Source of the DNA: Salinispirillum sp049115955
GTDB lineage: Bacteria; Pseudomonadota; Gammaproteobacteria; Pseudomonadales; Natronospirillaceae
NCBI GenBank assembly: GCA_049115955.1
Contig: JAGDZJ010000001.1
Location: 81,588 to 145,587 of the forward strand
Direction of reading: 5' to 3'
Length of the DNA: 64,000 nt
Shown one piece after another: positions 8,044 through 15,905 of this stretch. The position numbers were made by a program, and so were the translations under genes. The notes under the pieces were generated by a model. It worked only from the letters and a program-made list of their open reading frames with translations, ran no database searches and was not told the DNA's origin. The number at the start of each line of letters is the position of its first letter. Within the stretch, counting starts at the first letter, position 1.

Positions 8044-9192
8044 ATGACCCACAGCGCTACCCTTGATACACAGTTTACCTGCACCAAGGGCACCTACAGA
8101 TTGCACCGTTTGCCAGAGCGTCACCATCCGTCTCTACGCGCATGGGATGCGGCAGATGAATACCTATTGCAACGCCTGAATGAAGAACGGCCACAAACGC
8201 CCTTGCTGTTGATCAATGATGCTTTCGGCGCCTTAGGCGTCGCGCTTCACGAGCATAACCCAACATTGTGGTACGACAACGTTGTCGAGGCCGATGCGCT
8301 TGAACTCAATTTGGCGCGCAATCACCTCGCTTCGTTAGAACAACGTCCACAGTCGGCGCTGCCGCCTACCGATGCACGGCAGGTAGTAGTGAAACTGCTG
8401 CGCAGCAGTGCCCTGTTGGACTGGCAACTGGCCATGCTGAATACATACTTGCCTACCGGAACGCCAGTTCTGCTGGGGGGTATGTTAAAACATGTGACGC
8501 CTGCTGATATCGCGGTATTGGAGGCTCGATTAGACGGGATTAACACCTCGCGTATTGTTAAGAAAGCCCGTGTCTGGCACGCCGTCACGTCTTCTCGTGG
8601 TCAACTGCCCGGCATTCAGCAGATCCCGCTGCTGCAACCCAACGTCGTATTGCACAACCGGCAAGGCGTATTCTCACCAAAACGCTTAGACCCTGGTGCC
8701 GAGTGTTTGTTGCGCCATTTGGCGGACTTTGATCGAGCAGCAGTGCCCGATGATGCGCACATCGTCGACCTTTGTTGCGGCAGTGGGGTACTCGGCTTAG
8801 CTTGGCTGTTGCACCACCCGACCCATCATCTACTCGCCACAGATGCTTCGGTGGCCGCTGTGACCAGCGCAGAGCTGACCCTGAAAGCCAACTTACCCGC
8901 TGCTGCTCACTGGGCCGTTACGTTAGCCGACGGGCTAAAAAACCACACTATGCGCAGTGCAGACGTAATTTTGTGCAATCCGCCCTTTCATCAAGCTGAT
9001 ACCGTCACTACTGACGTAGCGCGCCAATTGTTCGCTCAAGCCAGCTCTGCGATAAAACAGGATGGCCAATTCGTGGTGGTGGGAAATCGTCACTTAGGCT
9101 ACCACCAGCTACTCAAAAACCATTTCAAACAGGTGAGCACCATCAGCCAAGACAAACGCTTTGTTGTTCTGGTAGCGACTCAACCTAAATAG
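8044..9192 (+). CDS. rlmG: RlmG-type 23S rRNA (guanine-1835-N2) methyltransferase
   Basis: The frame opens at 7972, but the ATG at 8044 gives 382 residues, the usual RlmG length. The N-terminal half is a degenerate methyltransferase fold. The C-terminal half has DLCCGSG at about 242-248 and NPPF at 312-315. It is a paralogue of the RsmC-type gene at 3121, being longer and with a different N-terminal half. RlmG methylates G1835 of 23S rRNA. The ribosome site is weak. Convergent with the RpiR gene. Confidence 0.83.
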   Translation: MTHSATLDTQFTCTKGTYRLHRLPERHHPSLRAWDAADEYLLQRLNEERPQTPLLLINDAFGALGVALHEHNPTLWYDNVVEADALELNLARNHLASLEQRPQSALPPTDARQVVVKLLRSSALLDWQLAMLNTYLPTGTPVLLGGMLKHVTPADIAVLEARLDGINTSRIVKKARVWHAVTSSRGQLPGIQQIPLLQPNVVLHNRQGVFSPKRLDPGAECLLRHLADFDRAAVPDDAHIVDLCCGSGVLGLAWLLHHPTHHLLATDASVAAVTSAELTLKANLPAAAHWAVTLADGLKNHTMRSADVILCNPPFHQADTVTTDVARQLFAQASSAIKQDGQFVVVGNRHLGYHQLLKNHFKQVSTISQDKRFVVLVATQPK

Positions 9193-9222
9193 AAGCGTTT
9201 CCTGATTGCCAACGACTCCGGC

Positions 9223-10098
9223 TTAAAACCGCGAGCGTTTGAACAGTCGCGTGCGTTCGTAAAGGGCTTCTAGGCGGCGCAGACGCTCAAGGGTTTCATC
9301 CCAACGACGCTCCTGCACACCGGCCAGCAAGGCCTCGACCAGCGCCAACAATGGAGTGAGCGAATCCAAAGCGGATGGGGCTTCTATGTGACATGGCATG
9401 GTAAAGCGGGCATGAGCGGCGGCTGGAGACACCCAACGATCCGTGATTAAGACGATATCCACACCCTGTTCACTCGCCAGCTCCACCAGTTGAACCACCG
9501 AAGGTTCGTATCGCCGCACATCGAAGGCCAACAGCACATCCCCTTTGCGCATATCCAACAAAGCCGGAGGCCATGTATTGGGCATGGACGACAAGACCAC
9601 CACTTCACCACGCATGACTTTCAGCGCGGTAGCAAAATAGTCCGCCACCGAATGCGTCAAACGCCCACCGAGGGTGTAGATACGCCGCTCTGAATCGGAC
9701 AGCAACTGGGTTATTTCATCGAAGCTCGCTTGACCAATCTGGCCGAGCGTGGCGTTCAAGTTCTCCACCAGCTTGCCGGCAAAGCTGTTCAGGATGTGTT
9801 CAGTAGCAGTGGAGCCTGCCCATTTATCGTGCTTGGCGATCGGCGAGGCCAGTTTCTCGCTCAGTTCATCGTGCAAGCTGCTCTGAAAATCCGGATAGCC
9901 CATGTACCCGAGCTTTTGCACCAGTCGGACGACTGTTGGGTTGGACACCCCGGCTGCTCGGGCGACCGACGCAACCGTGCCCAGTGCAGTGACCGGAAAA
10001 TTGCTGAGCATGTGCGCGGACAACTGCCGCTCTGCTCTGGTCAGTTCTGGCAACGCTTCGCGCAGTTGGGTTTCAATGGTTTGCTGTCTTTGGTTCAT
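9223..10098 (-). CDS. RpiR/MurR family transcriptional regulator
   Basis: 291 residues: an N-terminal HTH_6 domain (about 1-77, with ASVARAAGVSNPTVVRLVQKLG as recognition region) and a C-terminal SIS sugar-isomerase-like ligand domain (about 125-255). RpiR proteins usually sense phosphorylated or otherwise polar small molecules. It is divergently placed from the TRAP/amidohydrolase operon at 10314, so it is the natural candidate to control that operon. The intergenic region of 215 bp is AT-rich near 10120-10190. Confidence 0.9.
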   Translation of the reverse strand: MNQRQQTIETQLREALPELTRAERQLSAHMLSNFPVTALGTVASVARAAGVSNPTVVRLVQKLGYMGYPDFQSSLHDELSEKLASPIAKHDKWAGSTATEHILNSFAGKLVENLNATLGQIGQASFDEITQLLSDSERRIYTLGGRLTHSVADYFATALKVMRGEVVVLSSMPNTWPPALLDMRKGDVLLAFDVRRYEPSVVQLVELASEQGVDIVLITDRWVSPAAAHARFTMPCHIEAPSALDSLTPLLALVEALLAGVQERRWDETLERLRRLEALYERTRLFKRSRF

Positions 10099-10178
10099 GC
10101 ATCCTCAGCCATTAAGAACTGTTCGTATTTTAATCATTTTGTTCATTTTGTAACAGAAAAATTTACCTTGAATATTTA

Positions 10179-10207
10179 TTGACATTTTAACAAACGCGTC
10201 AGAAACT
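10179..10207 (+). promoter_or_regulatory. Possible sigma-70 promoter of the TRAP/glutamylation operon
   Basis: A perfect TTGACA (10179-10184) is followed after 17 bases by GAAACT (10202-10207), a weak -10. It lies in the AT-rich divergent region between the RpiR gene and the operon starting at 10314. The 5' leader would be about 100 bases. The -35 is convincing, the -10 is not. Confidence 0.35.
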
Positions 10208-10313
10208 GAATCCGACCTGTAAAACACTGGGACCAATACGTTGGATGCGTTCTGGCAATAGCAAAGCGAACTCAAAGGATCAGCCCAAGAATGGAGCTGA
10301 TAAGGATTTCCCG

Positions 10314-11171
10314 ATGCAAGCGGCAAATAATAACGAACCCATAAACAGCTCCGACCAGCCTGCGCAGTGGCATGGCGTTGTCAGTTACTGGGACCAATAC
10401 GGCCATCCGGTAGAAGCACTCGACAAACACTCTTCCAGCGGTCTGGTTCTAATTTGTGAGCATGCTTCCAATCAATTTTCTGCCCCTTGGAATGATCTCG
10501 GACTGGATGAAGAAGCTACCTCCAGTCACATTGCTTGGGATCTCGGCGCTCTTCGCCTCGCCAGAAAGCTTGCGGCCAAACTGGCACCCGTAACCTCTGG
10601 CACTGTATTGATTCATGCGCCGCTGTCCCGGCTAATCTATGACCTCAATCGTTCGCCCGATCAGCCGGATGCTATGCCAGAGCAGTCGGAAACCTATAGC
10701 ATTCCAGGTAATCGCGCCCTCAACTTAGAGCAGCGTTTGGCGCGCACTCATTCATTGTACTTACCCTTCCACGCCAGTGTGCGCGAAGAAATCACACGCA
10801 TTCTGGCGCAAGGCAAACGGCCTCTTCTGTTAACCATTCATTCCTTTACCCCCGTTTATCACGGCCAGCCACGCCAAGTCGAGCTCGGAGTGATTCACGA
10901 TGCCGACGATACCCTGGCTAAAGCCATCGTTGCTGCCGCTGAAGGCGCCCGTTTAGATACTCGACTGAATGAGCCTTACTCAGCCAAAGACCACGTTACC
11001 CATACTTTGAAACTCCACGCCACGCCTTACGACTTGGCACATGCGATGCTAGAGATTCGTAACGATCTACTGGCTGACCCACGATCCGAGATAGAGTTGA
11101 CCGAACAACTGTCTGAGATTCTAACGGCCGCTTTCCAATCCCCGGAGGTCGCATCATGCCTCGCTTCCTGA
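10314..11171 (+). CDS. N-formylglutamate amidohydrolase family hydrolase
   Basis: The start at 10314 follows AAGGAT; 285 residues. Family features include CEHASN near residue 55, HIAWDLGA, LIYDLNRSP and LEIRNDL. This is the HutG-like zinc amidohydrolase family, which cleaves N-substituted glutamates. No hut genes are nearby, and the protein heads an operon with a TRAP importer and a PuuA-like glutamylating enzyme. I therefore infer it hydrolyses a gamma-glutamyl or N-acyl-glutamate-like intermediate, not N-formylglutamate from histidine. Its last 16 bases overlap dctQ. Confidence 0.82.
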   Translation: MQAANNNEPINSSDQPAQWHGVVSYWDQYGHPVEALDKHSSSGLVLICEHASNQFSAPWNDLGLDEEATSSHIAWDLGALRLARKLAAKLAPVTSGTVLIHAPLSRLIYDLNRSPDQPDAMPEQSETYSIPGNRALNLEQRLARTHSLYLPFHASVREEITRILAQGKRPLLLTIHSFTPVYHGQPRQVELGVIHDADDTLAKAIVAAAEGARLDTRLNEPYSAKDHVTHTLKLHATPYDLAHAMLEIRNDLLADPRSEIELTEQLSEILTAAFQSPEVASCLAS

Positions 11172-11662
11172 TTCTGTATGTTCGTTGGGTGGAGCGCCTG
11201 AACTACGGCGTTGGTCAGCTAGCCATGTTTTCGTTGTTTGCCTTGATGGGTGTGCTGCTCTGGGGCGCTATTGCCCGAGCAGGATGGCAACCGCAGATAT
11301 GGACGGACGAAGTGGCGCAGTTTTTGTTGGTGGGCTACTTCATGCTGGGTGGTGCCTATGCCCTGCAATTGGGCTCCGCTGTGCGCATGGATTTGCTCTA
11401 CAGTCGCTGGTCCGATCGCACCAAAGCCGCGGTAGACGCTGTCACCATTTTGATGCTGTTGGTCTATCTCGGTGTACTTCTTTGGGGCGGTATTGAGAGC
11501 ACCCAATACGCCCTGGAGTACGGCGAACGTCGACGCGGCTTGTGGCGACCTTATATGGCACCAATCAAAATCGTCATGTGCATCGGCATTGTCCTGATGA
11601 TTCTGCAATGCACCGCGTTCTTTATCCGCGATATTGCCAAGCTGAGAAAGGTGGATATCTGA
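11156..11662 (+). CDS. dctQ: TRAP transporter small membrane subunit (DctQ type)
   Basis: 168 residues with four predicted membrane helices (about 20-40, 52-75, 95-115, 135-155), the size and topology of DctQ. The start ATG lies inside the end of the amidohydrolase gene, with GGAGGT seven bases upstream. The stop overlaps the start of the large subunit (ATGA), so the genes are translationally coupled. It forms the TRAP permease with DctM. Confidence 0.9.
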   Translation: MPRFLILYVRWVERLNYGVGQLAMFSLFALMGVLLWGAIARAGWQPQIWTDEVAQFLLVGYFMLGGAYALQLGSAVRMDLLYSRWSDRTKAAVDAVTILMLLVYLGVLLWGGIESTQYALEYGERRRGLWRPYMAPIKIVMCIGIVLMILQCTAFFIRDIAKLRKVDI

Positions 11663-12990
11663 TGTCTTATGAAATGATCGCCGCTTTGATGTTTGGCTCC
11701 ATGCTGGCCATGATGTTGACGGGTCAACGCATGTTCGGGGTCATCGGCTTTGTGGCCGTGGTATCAGCAGTGTTTTTGTGGGGTGATCGCGGTGGCTATG
11801 ACCTGGCCTTTGCGCAAACCATCAAATTGATGAACTGGTACCCCTTGCTGACTTTACCCATGTTCATCTTCATGGGCTACGTGATGTCCGAGTCACGCTT
11901 GGCAGACGACCTCTACCGCATGTTTCACGTCTGGTTTGGGCCTGTGCCGGGCGGACTCGCCATAGGCACCATTTTATTGATGGTACTGATCTCTGCCATG
12001 AACGGTCTTTCTGTTGCGGGCATGGCCATCGGAGCCACCATCGCCCTACCCGAACTGCTGCGCCGTTCCTACGACAAACGCATGGTCACCGGCGTCATAC
12101 AGGCCGGTGCCAGTCTGGGCATACTGGTGCCTCCTTCCGTGGTCATGGTGCTGTACGCCATGATCGCTCGCCAGCCCGTCGGACAACTCTGGTTGGCGGG
12201 CGTGTTGCCCGGGCTCTTACTCGCCACTCTGTTCATTGCCTACATCTGGCTACGTTGCAAATTCAACCCCTCTCTGGGTCCACCGATCTCTGACGAAGAG
12301 CGGCTGAAGATCACCCAAGCAGAAAAGTATCGCTTACTGTTGGCCGGGCTGATGCCCGTGGGTATTTTTCTGGTGATGATGGTGCCTTTCGTTACGGGCT
12401 ACACCCGTTTAGTAGAGAGCTCGGTGATCGGTGCCCTCGCCGCTACAGGCGCAGCCCTTTTCAAAGGACGCCTGACGTGGAAAACATTGGAGACCTGCAC
12501 CCGCAACACCTTGGCAATCAGCTGTATGTTTCTGTGGATCATTCTCGCCGCCCTCGCCTTTGGTGCAGTGTTTGACGGACTGCGGGCGGTGGATTTCGTC
12601 CGCGGCTTGTTTATGGACAACCTAGGCCTCGGACGCTGGGAAATACTCATTCTCATGCAACTGAGTTTTATCCTGATGGGCACCTTTCTTGACGATACCG
12701 CCATGCTGGTCATCGTCGCCCCACTCTATGTGCCCATCGTGCGTATGCTCGAATTCGACCTGATCTGGTACGGCGTCTTGTACACCATTACCTGTCAGAT
12801 CGCCTACATGACACCACCATTTGGCTACAACCTGTTTTTGATGCGTGCCATGGCCCCGAATGACGTGACGTTGAGCGATATCTACCGCTCCATCGTCCCT
12901 TTTGTGGGTGTAATGATCATCGGGCTCGCTATCGTGATGGCATTTCCGCAAATCGCGCTCTGGCTACCCGAGAAGATTTATAACCCTTGA
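11662..12990 (+). CDS. dctM: TRAP transporter large membrane subunit (DctM type)
   Basis: The start at 11662 overlaps the dctQ stop (ATGA) and is preceded by AAGGTGG; 442 residues, about twelve to thirteen membrane segments. Typical DctM features include an N-terminal GGLAIGT segment, a GASLGILVPPS motif and a C-terminal AYMTPPFGYNLF. It is the sodium-driven permease of the TRAP system. A small hairpin separates it from the binding-protein gene. Confidence 0.92.
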   Translation: MSYEMIAALMFGSMLAMMLTGQRMFGVIGFVAVVSAVFLWGDRGGYDLAFAQTIKLMNWYPLLTLPMFIFMGYVMSESRLADDLYRMFHVWFGPVPGGLAIGTILLMVLISAMNGLSVAGMAIGATIALPELLRRSYDKRMVTGVIQAGASLGILVPPSVVMVLYAMIARQPVGQLWLAGVLPGLLLATLFIAYIWLRCKFNPSLGPPISDEERLKITQAEKYRLLLAGLMPVGIFLVMMVPFVTGYTRLVESSVIGALAATGAALFKGRLTWKTLETCTRNTLAISCMFLWIILAALAFGAVFDGLRAVDFVRGLFMDNLGLGRWEILILMQLSFILMGTFLDDTAMLVIVAPLYVPIVRMLEFDLIWYGVLYTITCQIAYMTPPFGYNLFLMRAMAPNDVTLSDIYRSIVPFVGVMIIGLAIVMAFPQIALWLPEKIYNP

Positions 12991-12991
12991 C

Positions 12992-13016
12992 TAGGGCTGC
13001 AATGGTGCAGCTCCTA
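12992..13016 (+). promoter_or_regulatory. Intercistronic hairpin between dctM and dctP
   Basis: TAGG-GCTGCA, loop ATGG, TGCAGC-TCCTA: an 11-bp imperfect stem just after the dctM stop codon. There is no T-run, so it is not a full terminator. It may protect the upstream mRNA or set the ratio of binding protein to permease. Confidence 0.45.
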
Positions 13017-13041
13017 TCTTAACGAGAAAGAGGGAAATACC

Positions 13042-14085
13042 ATGACATCAAGACGCAAGTTCTTGACGGCCAGTGCTCTGGCAGGCGTAGCCGCTATGAC
13101 TACCTCTACCAAAACGCTAGCTCAGTCGTCGTCGACCATACGCTGGCGATTGCAAACCTACGCTGGCTCGTCGCTCGGCGCGCAAGTGGTCAAGCCGGCC
13201 GTTGATATGTTCAACGCCATCGCTGGCGACCAAATGCAGATCGATCTTTACTACGCCGATCAGTTGGTTCCCACTTCGGAACTGTTCCAAGCAATGCAAC
13301 GTGGCACTATTGACGCGGTGCAGTCGGACGACGACTCTATGATGTCGCCTACGGACGTGACCGTATTCGGCGGTTATTTCCCCTTCGCCAGCCGTTATTC
13401 ACTCGACGTACCGGCGCTGTTTAACGATTGGGGCCTCAATGAAATTTGGGCCGAGCAGTACGCCAGAGTCGGAGTTAAGCATATCTCCGCTGGCGCTTGG
13501 GATCCTTGCCACTTCATCACCACCTCACCCATCACCAGTCTGGCGCAGTTGCGCGGTAAGCGGGTATTTACCTTCCCCACTGCCGGTCGCTTCTTAAATC
13601 AGTTTGGTGTCGTGCCGGTGACGGTACCTTGGGAAGATGTAGAGATCGCCTTACAAACCCGAGAAATTGACGGCGTTGCCTGGTGTGGTATCACCGAGGC
13701 CTACGAGGTTGGTTGGGCTGACATTTGTTCGCATTTTCTAACCAACAATATTTCCGGGGCGTGGATTGGCCATTTCTTTGCCAACATGGACCGCTGGAAT
13801 GCTATACCCGCCCACTTACAAACGCTGATGGCCGCCTGTTTCGAGCAGTCTCACTACTATCGTCAGCACTGGTACTGGGCAGGTGAAGCGCGGTTGCGCA
13901 CTGAGGGTACTAAACTTCAACTGACGTCCATTCCTGATGCCGAGTGGGCGCAGGTCGAAGGTGCCGCTCGCGTGTTCTGGGATGACATCGCTAAAGAATC
14001 GGATACCGCCGCGAAAGTGGTGCAGATTTTCAAGGACTACAATGCAGCAATGGACAGATCCGGCCGTCCGTACCGCTACAGTTAA
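13042..14085 (+). CDS. dctP: TRAP transporter substrate-binding protein (DctP family)
   Basis: 347 residues with a twin-arginine-like leader (SRRKFLTASALAG) ending at about 28. It continues as a DctP-type periplasmic binding protein, with RGKRVFTFP and a region around residues 150-215 of the kind that binds a carboxylate through Arg. The presence of the conserved Arg suggests a carboxylate- or amino-acid-like ligand, but the ligand cannot be read from sequence. AGAGGG precedes the ATG. Gene order permease-then-receptor is unusual but known. Confidence 0.88.
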   Translation: MTSRRKFLTASALAGVAAMTTSTKTLAQSSSTIRWRLQTYAGSSLGAQVVKPAVDMFNAIAGDQMQIDLYYADQLVPTSELFQAMQRGTIDAVQSDDDSMMSPTDVTVFGGYFPFASRYSLDVPALFNDWGLNEIWAEQYARVGVKHISAGAWDPCHFITTSPITSLAQLRGKRVFTFPTAGRFLNQFGVVPVTVPWEDVEIALQTREIDGVAWCGITEAYEVGWADICSHFLTNNISGAWIGHFFANMDRWNAIPAHLQTLMAACFEQSHYYRQHWYWAGEARLRTEGTKLQLTSIPDAEWAQVEGAARVFWDDIAKESDTAAKVVQIFKDYNAAMDRSGRPYRYS

Positions 14086-14118
14086 ATTACAAAAGCAACA
14101 TGCTGAGTAACGTACCAA

Positions 14119-14255
14119 AGGAAAAGGCTCGCGCTGGCTACCGAGGACACCTCTTCGGGGTCGGCGTGAATCCGTCCATGGAGCCTAGGCCGCAGCTTCC
14201 ATGCTGCGGACTCCCCCTCAAAGGCATCCTCGGTAGCCAGCGCGAGCCCTTTCCT
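14119..14255. repeat. Palindromic element A: conserved core in 29-bp complementary arms
   Basis: The arms at 14119-14147 and 14227-14255 are complementary at 28 of 29 positions. Between them lies a 54-bp core (14161-14214) that holds its own hairpin (CCGCAGC, loop TTCCAT, GCTGCGG). The core matches element B at 46 of 54 positions in inverted orientation, while the arms have no similarity to B. Together with flanking bases it fills the 228-bp gap between dctP and the glutamine-synthetase-like gene. There is no T-run. Confidence 0.9.
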
Positions 14256-14313
14256 CTTACACAAACCAGACTCTGCTGTGTGATTGAGTCATTGAACCAT
14301 TAGAGAACGCATT

Positions 14314-15681
14314 ATGCCTGGAAACCTGACCCTGGAAACCTTGTCACAAGCCGTCGAAACAGGCGAAATTGATACCGTCATTGTTGCTGCCGTTGACATG
14401 CAAGGGCGGTTGGTTGGCAAACGCTTTCATGCGGCGCACTTTCTAAGTGAAGGCTGGCACGAAACGCATTGTTGTAATTACCTGCTGACGGTCGATATGG
14501 AAATGTTCACCGTGCCCGGTTACAAAACCGCCAGCTGGGAGAAAGGCTACGGTGACTACATCATGAAGCCTGATCTCGATACCATGCGGCGCATACCCTG
14601 GTTGGAAGGTACGGCCATGGTGTTGTGTGACCTGCTGGATCACGACAGCCACGAGGATGTACCCGAATCACCGCGTGCTATTTTGAAAAAGCAGGTAGCC
14701 CGCGCCCGCGCCATGGGCTTTGAACCGATGATGGCGACGGAGTTGGAATTCTATGTGTTCGAGAACAGCTACGAAGCCATTCGCGACCAAGGTACCAGCA
14801 ATTTAGCGCCGATTTCAGCCTACAATGAAGATTACCACATCTTCCAGACCACGAAGGAAGAGCCCCTGATGCGCGCTCTGCGCAACGGGCTCTACGGTGC
14901 CGGCATTCCGGTGGAAAACACCAAGGGCGAGGCCGATGCTGGTCAAGCGGAAATTAATGTGCGATATCTGGATGCGCTGAGCACGGCGGACAACCACGTC
15001 ATTGTGAAGAACGCCACCAAGGAGATCGCTCACGCCATGGGCAAATCGGTCACCTTTATGGCCAAGTACAATACCGCCAAAGGGGGCTCTTCCTCCCATG
15101 TGCATCAGTCGCTGTGGACGTTAGATGGCAAGCCCGCGTTTCGTGATGAAAAAGACGCCCGCGGCATGTCGGATTTAATGAAACACTACCTCGCCGGACA
15201 ACTCGCTTACGCTCGTGAGACCACGCTGTTCTTGGCACCTTACGTGAACAGCTACAAGCGGTTCTGCGTCGGTATGTTTGCCCCGACCAAGGCAGTATGG
15301 TCGTGCGATAACCGCACGGCGGGCTACCGAATTTGCGGTGAAGGCACCAAGGCTGTGCGCATTGAATGCCGCATCGGCGGCGCTGACCTGAACCCTTATA
15401 TCGCTATGGCGGCGTTGCTGGCAGCCGGTTTGAATGGCATTGAAAACAAACTGGAGCTCGAACCCGAGCTGACGGGTGATATGTACCAACGTGAAGGCAT
15501 TCGAGAAATCCCCAAAACGCTGCGCGAGGCGGCCGATTTAACGGAGTCGTCAGAGGCCATGAGAGCGGCTTTTGGTGATGATGTCATCGATCACTACGTT
15601 CGAGCCGGGCGCTGGGAAATCGACGAGGCTGATCGCATCGTCACCGATTTCGAACTGCACCGTGGGTTGGAGAGGGCGTAA
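14314..15681 (+). CDS. Glutamine-synthetase-family gamma-glutamyl-amine ligase (PuuA-like)
   Basis: 455 residues, type I glutamine synthetase fold. Metal and active-site residues are present: E143 and E145 (ELEFYV), E206 and E213, H262 and H264 (SHVHQS), and N333-R334 in NRTAGYR. Relatives (PuuA, IpuC) ligate glutamate to amines using ATP rather than making glutamine. The neighbours (amidohydrolase, ALDH, iron ADH, importer) fit a pathway in which an amine is first gamma-glutamylated and then oxidised. The gene is bracketed by inverted copies of a palindromic element. PuuA-like versus true GlnA is judged from context and the divergent N-terminus. Confidence 0.85.
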   Translation: MPGNLTLETLSQAVETGEIDTVIVAAVDMQGRLVGKRFHAAHFLSEGWHETHCCNYLLTVDMEMFTVPGYKTASWEKGYGDYIMKPDLDTMRRIPWLEGTAMVLCDLLDHDSHEDVPESPRAILKKQVARARAMGFEPMMATELEFYVFENSYEAIRDQGTSNLAPISAYNEDYHIFQTTKEEPLMRALRNGLYGAGIPVENTKGEADAGQAEINVRYLDALSTADNHVIVKNATKEIAHAMGKSVTFMAKYNTAKGGSSSHVHQSLWTLDGKPAFRDEKDARGMSDLMKHYLAGQLAYARETTLFLAPYVNSYKRFCVGMFAPTKAVWSCDNRTAGYRICGEGTKAVRIECRIGGADLNPYIAMAALLAAGLNGIENKLELEPELTGDMYQREGIREIPKTLREAADLTESSEAMRAAFGDDVIDHYVRAGRWEIDEADRIVTDFELHRGLERA

Positions 15682-15728
15682 ATATTCAAGTTTCTGGTTT
15701 CATATGGTGACCGATTAATGAGAGCGCG

Positions 15729-15831
15729 GGATACCGGGGTGGTTACTTCAGGGGGGTCTGCAGCATGGATGCTGCAGACCAGGCCCCATGGACGGGTTCA
15801 CGCCGACCCTGAAGGGACCACCCCGGTATCC
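15729..15831. repeat. Palindromic element B: inverted copy of the element A core with different arms
   Basis: The arms at 15729-15753 and 15807-15831 are complementary at 23 of 25 positions. The intervening core (15753-15806, read on the minus strand) is 46/54 identical to element A. Its central stem keeps pairing despite substitutions: C:G in A is T:A in B, and A:T in A is G:C in B. It lies between the glutamine-synthetase-like gene and the aldehyde dehydrogenase gene, 48 bp after the stop. Confidence 0.9.
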
Positions 15832-15905
15832 TGTGCGGGTTGTGTCGAGAAATCATGACACGCTGGGGTGTTGCTTTACGCCCTGCAATGGAGGTAAAGA
15901 TTTCA

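Noticed and set aside
14119..14255. Ordinary intrinsic terminator between dctP and the glutamine-synthetase-like gene
   Set aside because: The stem is far longer than needed, there is no T-run, and the following genes belong to the same pathway in the same direction.
14314..15681. Housekeeping glutamine synthetase GlnA
   Set aside because: The operon context (amine-type catabolic enzymes, TRAP importer) and the absence of ntrB/ntrC neighbours point to a glutamyl-amine ligase.
14119..15831. CRISPR array or riboswitch pair
   Set aside because: Only two copies, inverted and 1.5 kb apart with a gene between; no regular spacing and no cas genes.
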